From a bacterium (GTDB lineage: Bacteria; SZUA-79; Acidulodesulfobacterales; Acidulodesulfobacteraceae): a stretch of DNA of 64,000 nucleotides. Numbering within the stretch: position 1 is the first letter of the stretch; each line of letters opens with the position of its first letter. Location of the stretch: assembly GCA_021784835.1 (NCBI GenBank), contig JAJYHI010000007.1, positions 1 through 64,000 of the forward strand. Reading direction: 5' to 3'. Below are positions 59,444-64,000 of this stretch, piece by piece. The position numbers and the translations under genes were made by a program. The notes beneath the pieces were generated by a model. That model did no database searches. It had not been told where the DNA came from and saw nothing but the letters and a program-made list of their open reading frames with translations.

Positions 59444-61369
59444 TTATCTGTATATTTTAAGAATCTCGCCGGGATAAATCGAATTAGGATTTTTAATATT
59501 ATTGGCAGCCATTATGTTTTTAAGGTTATCGTGGAATTTTGACGAGATAGCGTAAAGAGAATCCCCGAATCTTACTCTATAATATAAGAATCCGCTATTT
59601 TGCGCGGGGCGTTTATTTCTTAAATAGGAATATTTATAGCCGTTCTTTTTTAAAAATATTTTCTCGCCTGCATGAATATCGTTTCCTTTTAGACGGTTTA
59701 GGGATTTAATAGCGCTCAGAGATACGCCGTATTTTTTGGATATGCCCCACAGAGTCATGCCCGGTCTAACTTTTATATAAGTTAAATTGTAGGATTTTGA
59801 AGGCATTCTTTTCGAGCGGAAATTTTTTCTAACGGTTATTCTTTCTCCTACCCTGAGCATGGAGTAGTTGTTAAGCCCGTTATATCTTTCCAATGTTCCT
59901 AAGGGCATTCCGTATTTAGAGGCTATCCCCAAAAGGGTATCCCCGGGCCTGACGGTATATATGGTTTTGACGCCGTAATTTCCGGCTTTTGCGTTAACCC
60001 CCGGAACGGTTATTCTTTCTCCTACCCTGAGCATGGAGTAGTTGCTAAGCCCGTTATATCTTTCCAATGTTCCTAAGGGCATTCCGTATTTAGAGGCTAT
60101 CCCCAAAAGGGTATCCCCGGGCCTGACGGTATATATGGTATTATATTTATGCTTAGAGTATGCCGCCTCGGAAGTTCTAGGCTGTTCGGCAACGTATCTT
60201 TTAACGCTCTTTAAATTTTTAATGAAAGCGGCATAGTTTTTTGCGGGAATATTTAACATAAATCTCGGGTCGTCCGGAGGCGTAACGTTCCTCAAAAGTT
60301 CGGGATTCATTTTCCTGAGCCTGTATTCGGAAATGCCGGCGCATTTAGCCAATGCGTATAAACTGACAGAATATGGAACGTTCACCTGTTTAAATTTTAT
60401 TGGTTTTTTATATTCTATATTATGAAAGCCAAAATTTTCGGGGTCTTTTGCAATTATTGCCGCCGCAATAATTTTCGGAACGTATCTTCTGGTTTGTCCG
60501 GGTAAAAGATAAGGCCTGTTTTGCGAGATTGTCCAGAAATTTCCGCCGGGGTCGACGGATAAAGCCCTTTCTATAGTCAATTCGCCGGAATTATATGCCG
60601 CCGCCGCAAGATACCATGAGCCGAACCTGTTAAATAAACCCTTTAAATATTCTCCGGCGGCATAGGTAGATTCTACCGGATTCCTTCTTTCGTCCACCCA
60701 CCAATTAATGGTTAAGCCGAACAGCCTGCCGGTAGAAGGTATAAACTGCCACATGCCGCTGGCCCCGGCATAAGAATACGCCGTAGGCGAAAAGCCGCTT
60801 TCAATCATAGCCAGATAAGCCAAGTCGTTCGGAAGCCCCAATTTCTTAAAAACCTTTTTAATCATAGGTATGTATCTTTCCGACCTTGAAAGGGCATATT
60901 TAAAAAACTTTCTGCCGCTGGTTTGATAATAGTGGATGTAATGTATTATTTCTTTATTTATAATCATGGGGAATATATGGGATAAATTTTTTTGATAGTT
61001 GTCGAAGTCCCCTTTTTTCGCTAAAAGTCCGGATTTAATAAGATTGGAGGAATCGGTCCGTATTTTTTCCGGAACCGCCTCCGTGCCTTTAATTTTACCC
61101 GAGCCTCTTTCCCTGGCTATACGTAAATCGGGCGGATTTTTTTTAACGGGCGCGTTAAGGGATGCCGCCGCGGAGGCGTGCGATACTACCACTATCTGCG
61201 CGTGTCCGTCGTTGTCTATTTTCTTTTTATTTTTATTAATCGAGGTTTTAAATTTTATTTGAATAAAATTTTGGCTTTGGTTTTGGCTTGACGCATGACA
61301 AACGGGAGATAGAAATGCGGCGAATACCGCGGTTAATAAAATGCCCAATGCCGTTTTACCCGTGGCCAT
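59444..61369 (-). CDS. mltD: LysM-containing lytic transglycosylase, MltD type
   Basis: Cleaves peptidoglycan in the periplasm. The ATG at 61369 follows AAGGG; the frame opens three codons earlier at TTG. The 641 residues have a signal peptide (about 1-26; the LSPVC is not a good lipobox), a low-complexity linker, an SLT domain with catalytic E190 in AMIESGFSPTAYSYAGASG and AAAYNSGELTIERAL, and four LysM repeats at about 411-456, 469-513, 522-570 and 594-641. LysM 1 and 2 are nearly identical (see repeats). Confidence 0.94.
   Translation of the reverse strand: MATGKTALGILLTAVFAAFLSPVCHASSQNQSQNFIQIKFKTSINKNKKKIDNDGHAQIVVVSHASAAASLNAPVKKNPPDLRIARERGSGKIKGTEAVPEKIRTDSSNLIKSGLLAKKGDFDNYQKNLSHIFPMIINKEIIHYIHYYQTSGRKFFKYALSRSERYIPMIKKVFKKLGLPNDLAYLAMIESGFSPTAYSYAGASGMWQFIPSTGRLFGLTINWWVDERRNPVESTYAAGEYLKGLFNRFGSWYLAAAAYNSGELTIERALSVDPGGNFWTISQNRPYLLPGQTRRYVPKIIAAAIIAKDPENFGFHNIEYKKPIKFKQVNVPYSVSLYALAKCAGISEYRLRKMNPELLRNVTPPDDPRFMLNIPAKNYAAFIKNLKSVKRYVAEQPRTSEAAYSKHKYNTIYTVRPGDTLLGIASKYGMPLGTLERYNGLSNYSMLRVGERITVPGVNAKAGNYGVKTIYTVRPGDTLLGIASKYGMPLGTLERYNGLNNYSMLRVGERITVRKNFRSKRMPSKSYNLTYIKVRPGMTLWGISKKYGVSLSAIKSLNRLKGNDIHAGEKIFLKKNGYKYSYLRNKRPAQNSGFLYYRVRFGDSLYAISSKFHDNLKNIMAANNIKNPNSIYPGEILKIYR
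59831..59965 (-). repeat. LysM tandem duplication, copy encoding LysM 2
   Basis: These 135 bp match 60005-60139 except one base (T at 59871, C at 60045), giving Asn versus Ser in the protein. The offset is 174 bp, exactly 58 codons, so the frame is kept. The flanks diverge at once on both sides. Confidence 0.95.
60005..60139 (-). repeat. LysM tandem duplication, copy encoding LysM 1
   Basis: Partner of 59831-59965. Both encode a LysM unit that starts IYTVRPGDTLLGIASKYG. A 39-bp linker separates the copies. Confidence 0.95.
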
Positions 61370-61506
61370 AGTTAACAATACCCTTACATGATTATATTAT
61401 TTTATATATTTGTTGCAAAGACAATAAAAATTATAATGCTACTAATCTAAAATGTCAAATTTACAAAACTATGAGTAAAAACTTTCTAAAAAAACTTTAT
61501 AAATTC

Positions 61507-61529
61507 TTGACAAATTTTCATAAATTTGT
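61507..61529 (+). promoter_or_regulatory. Promoter/operator upstream of aminotransferase-serA
   Basis: TTGACA at 61507-61512 could be a -35, although no good -10 is at 17 bp (TAAGTA is at 18 bp). Overlapping it, ACAAATTT (61510-61517) and AAATTTGT (61522-61529) form a perfect inverted repeat around TCAT, like a repressor operator. The rest of the 265-bp gap (61379-61643) between the divergent genes is very A+T rich with nothing else recognised. Confidence 0.45.
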
Positions 61530-61643
61530 TTAAGTAATATATGTAATAATTGCACAATATTATATCACATATATTTTTAATTTTAAAATTTTAATTTTGT
61601 TTTAATTTAATATATATAACAATTATTAAGCAAGGGGTTAAAA

Positions 61644-62786
61644 ATGCAAAAAAAGTATTTATTGGCGCCGGGGCCTACTCCGGTACCCGAACGCGCTTTA
61701 GCCGATATGGCGCTTCCCATAATACATCACAGAGCTCCGGAATATTCGGTTATTCTTCAAGAAGTTAGGGACAACCTAAAATATCTGTTTCAGACAAAAC
61801 AGGAAGTTTTGATATTTACGTCAAGCGGAACGGGGGCTATGGAAGGATGCGTTTCCAACCTTCTTTCTGCCGGCGACCGTTCTCTCGCGGTGAGGGGAGG
61901 AAAATTCGGGGAAAGATGGTTCGATATCTGCAAGGCTTATTCGGTTGACGTAAAAGCCATAGACGTCGAGTGGGGGCATGCCGTTTCCCCTAAGGCAATC
62001 GAGGACGCGCTTAACGGCGACCCCGGAATTAAGGCGGTTTATATTCAGGCGTCAGAAACGTCCACGGGCGTTTACCATCCCGTAAAAGAAATTGCGGATA
62101 TCGTTAAAAAAAGAGAAAATACCATTCTTATCGTTGACGCTATTACAGCTCTAGGAGTCGTCGATCTGCCTCAGGACGAATGGAAAATAGACGTAGTCGT
62201 AACAGGTTCCCAAAAAGCGCTTATGCTTCCTCCCGGACTTGCTTTTGCTTCGCTCAGCGAAAAAGCATGGGGTTTTGTAGATAAATCCACCCTGCCCAAG
62301 TATTATTTTAACTTTAAAAAAGAAAAAAAATCTTTGGAGAAGAACCAGAATGCCTATACGCCAAACGTTCAGCTTATAGTCGGCTTAAGGGAAGTTTTAA
62401 GGGAAATTAAAGAAGAGGGGCTCGACAAAGTTTTCAAAAGGCATGCGAACCTTGCTAGCGCGACGAGGCAGGCCGTTCAGGCTCTCGGATTAAAACTTTA
62501 TCCGGAAGATGTTCCCTCCAACGCTTTAACGGCGGTTTGGGCGCCGGAAGGAATTGACGCGGGAAAAATTACAAAACTTATCAGGGAAAAATATGGCATA
62601 ACGATAGCCGGGGGACAAGATGCCGTAAAAGGCAAAATATTCAGGATAGCCCATTTAGGTTATGCGGGATGTTTTGACGTGATAACCGCCATTTCCGCTT
62701 TAGAGGCGGTATTGAAAGAATTGGGCTATGAATTTGAAATCGGCAGCGGACTCAAAGCGGCACAAAAAGCACTTTTCGGCGCATAA
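61644..62786 (+). CDS. Class V aminotransferase (serine-pyruvate/alanine-glyoxylate type)
   Basis: PLP enzyme of the alanine-glyoxylate/serine-pyruvate group. The 380 residues match: LLAPGPTPVPERALADMALP, IIHHRAPEY, FTSSGTGAMEGCVSNLL, the PLP aspartate in ILIVDAITALG and PLP lysine K191 in VVVTGSQKALMLPPGLAF. AAGGGG precedes the ATG. It is followed 42 bp later by serA; in lineages lacking SerC this pairing suggests that it transaminates 3-phosphohydroxypyruvate. That role is inferred from context, and glyoxylate or serine use is an alternative. Confidence 0.9.
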   Translation: MQKKYLLAPGPTPVPERALADMALPIIHHRAPEYSVILQEVRDNLKYLFQTKQEVLIFTSSGTGAMEGCVSNLLSAGDRSLAVRGGKFGERWFDICKAYSVDVKAIDVEWGHAVSPKAIEDALNGDPGIKAVYIQASETSTGVYHPVKEIADIVKKRENTILIVDAITALGVVDLPQDEWKIDVVVTGSQKALMLPPGLAFASLSEKAWGFVDKSTLPKYYFNFKKEKKSLEKNQNAYTPNVQLIVGLREVLREIKEEGLDKVFKRHANLASATRQAVQALGLKLYPEDVPSNALTAVWAPEGIDAGKITKLIREKYGITIAGGQDAVKGKIFRIAHLGYAGCFDVITAISALEAVLKELGYEFEIGSGLKAAQKALFGA

Positions 62787-62828
62787 GTTTTTAAATTAAT
62801 ATTTTAATTTATCATAGGAGACGGATTA

Positions 62829-64000
62829 ATGTTTAAGGTTATCGTAAGCGATAAACTTTCCGGAGAGGGGATAGATATATTAAACAAAACCGGCAAAATC
62901 CAGGTGGACGTCAAAACTGGATTGAAGCCGGAAGAGTTGAAAGAGATAATCGGCCAATATGACGGCATCGTCATCAGAAGCGCGACTAAACTTACCAAAG
63001 ACATTATAGAATCGGCAAAGAACCTCAAAGTTATCGGAAGAGCTGGCAGCGGTTTGGATAACGTCGATAAGGCGGCCGCGACGTCTGCCGGCATCGTCGT
63101 TATGAATACTCCCGGGGGCAATACCGTGACTACTGCCGAACTTACGTTTGGAATGCTTCTTGCCATGTCGAGGCATATACCGCAATCTTTTCTTTCTATT
63201 AGAGAAGGGAAGTGGGAAAAGAATAAATTTCAAGGCACTGAAGTTTACGGTAAAACGCTCGGCGTTATAGGAATGGGAAACATAGGGCAGGTGCTTTACA
63301 ACAGAGCAAAGTGCTTCGGAATGAACGTAATAGGATACGACCCGTTTTTATCTAAAGAAAAAGCCGGGGAACTCGAAATAAATCTGGCGAGTTTAGACGA
63401 AATATATGCAAAATCCGATTATATTAGCGTACATACGCCTTTGGCAAAAGAAACAAAAGGTATGATAAACAAGGAAACTATATCTAAAATGAAAGACGGG
63501 GTCAAGCTCCTTAATATCGCAAGGGGAGGAATAATAAACGAGAAAGACCTTTTCGAAGCCCTGAAATCCGGAAAAGTTTCCGCATGCGCGCTAGACGTAT
63601 TTGAAATCGAACCTCCCGTTAATAATCCTCTTTTAACTTTAGACAATCTTATCGCTACTCCGCATCTTGGAGCCTCGACCGAAGAAGCCCAGACAAACGT
63701 GGCGGTGGCAATCTGCCATCAAATCGCCGATTATCTTATAAGCGGGACGATAAAGAATGCCGTTAACGTTCCTTCGGTAACTAAAGAAGATGCCGGTATA
63801 ATAGGCCCTTATCTTAACCTCGGAGAAAAAATTGGAAAATTATTGGGCAGTATTACGAGCGGGGGCATAAAATCCATCAAGATAGATTATAACGGCATCG
63901 TTTCTTCGCATAATACGGGCGCTATAACTCCAAATGTTATTAAAGGCGTTCTTTATCCTCTTTTAGGCGAAGATATAAATTACGTTAATGCGCTGGAAAT
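62829..64000 (+). CDS. serA: D-3-phosphoglycerate dehydrogenase (3' end outside window)
   Basis: First step of serine synthesis, oxidising 3-phosphoglycerate with NAD. 390 codons are visible with no frameshift. The NAD motif is GVIGMGNIGQ (145-154) with D171 binding the ribose; catalytic residues are R232 (NIARGG), E261 (VFEIEPP) and H279 (TPHLGAS). The sequence continues past residue 300 into the ASB domain (LNLGEKIGKLLGSI), so this is the long form, probably about 525 residues with a C-terminal ACT domain. AGGAGA precedes the ATG. Confidence 0.96.
   Translation, partial: MFKVIVSDKLSGEGIDILNKTGKIQVDVKTGLKPEELKEIIGQYDGIVIRSATKLTKDIIESAKNLKVIGRAGSGLDNVDKAAATSAGIVVMNTPGGNTVTTAELTFGMLLAMSRHIPQSFLSIREGKWEKNKFQGTEVYGKTLGVIGMGNIGQVLYNRAKCFGMNVIGYDPFLSKEKAGELEINLASLDEIYAKSDYISVHTPLAKETKGMINKETISKMKDGVKLLNIARGGIINEKDLFEALKSGKVSACALDVFEIEPPVNNPLLTLDNLIATPHLGASTEEAQTNVAVAICHQIADYLISGTIKNAVNVPSVTKEDAGIIGPYLNLGEKIGKLLGSITSGGIKSIKIDYNGIVSSHNTGAITPNVIKGVLYPLLGEDINYVNALE

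Overview
The window is almost entirely conserved core genome of a Gram-negative, A+T-rich bacterium. An LptD-type outer-membrane LPS export protein, dTDP-sugar genes and a sigma-54 activator indicate a diderm with LPS. The tRNA-Thr/Tyr/Gly/Thr-tuf-rpmG-tRNA-Trp-secE-nusG order and the trpFBA-accD-folC linkage resemble deltaproteobacteria-like lineages (Desulfobacterota and relatives). An acidophilic Sva0485/Acidulodesulfobacterales-type organism is possible, but that is inference from gene order and composition only. No rRNA, CRISPR, prophage, toxin-antitoxin or defence genes were seen.

Layout. 1-820: remnant of an IS1380-type transposase. 859-3823: a strong promoter, four tRNAs, tuf copy 1, rpmG, tRNA-Trp, secE, nusG. 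3925-14756: rplK-rplA, an L10-type leader, rplJ-rplL, rpoB-rpoC. 14818-34243: a second strong promoter, then rpsL-rpsG-fusA-tuf (copy 2) running into the S10, spc and alpha clusters through secY, adk, map, infA, rpmJ, rpoA and rplQ; rpmD (L30) is missing. 34245-43317: two palindromic elements, an extended -10 promoter, then trpE-G-D-C-F-B-A-accD-folC, a complete chorismate-to-tryptophan pathway. 43330-47464: lptD and dTDP-rhamnose genes rfbB and rfbD, ending at a clear intrinsic terminator. 47607-53526: DUF502 membrane protein, a divergent RsmE-like protein, smc, ftsY. 53531-54096: hsp20 (minus) diverging from purM-purN and a cation-diffusion transporter. 56753-61369 (minus): an mltD-like LysM lytic transglycosylase, moeA and an orphan NtrC-type regulator. 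61644-64000: a class V aminotransferase and serA (cut by the window end), a probable serine pathway unit.

The first 34 kb builds the translation and transcription machinery: RNA polymerase alpha, beta and beta', EF-Tu twice, EF-G, IF-1, 32 ribosomal proteins, Sec translocon parts, Adk and Map. Nine of those 32 ribosomal protein genes appear to start with TTG or GTG.

I found no convincing new multi-gene system. The points most worth following are: two identical tuf tracts including flanks (gene conversion); promoter geometry predicting nearly leaderless mRNAs for trpE and purM; an RsmE homologue that has lost most family signatures; a very recent in-frame LysM duplication; a short palindrome-rich element abutting the trp promoter; and operator-like palindromes at hsp20/purM and upstream of the aminotransferase-serA pair.
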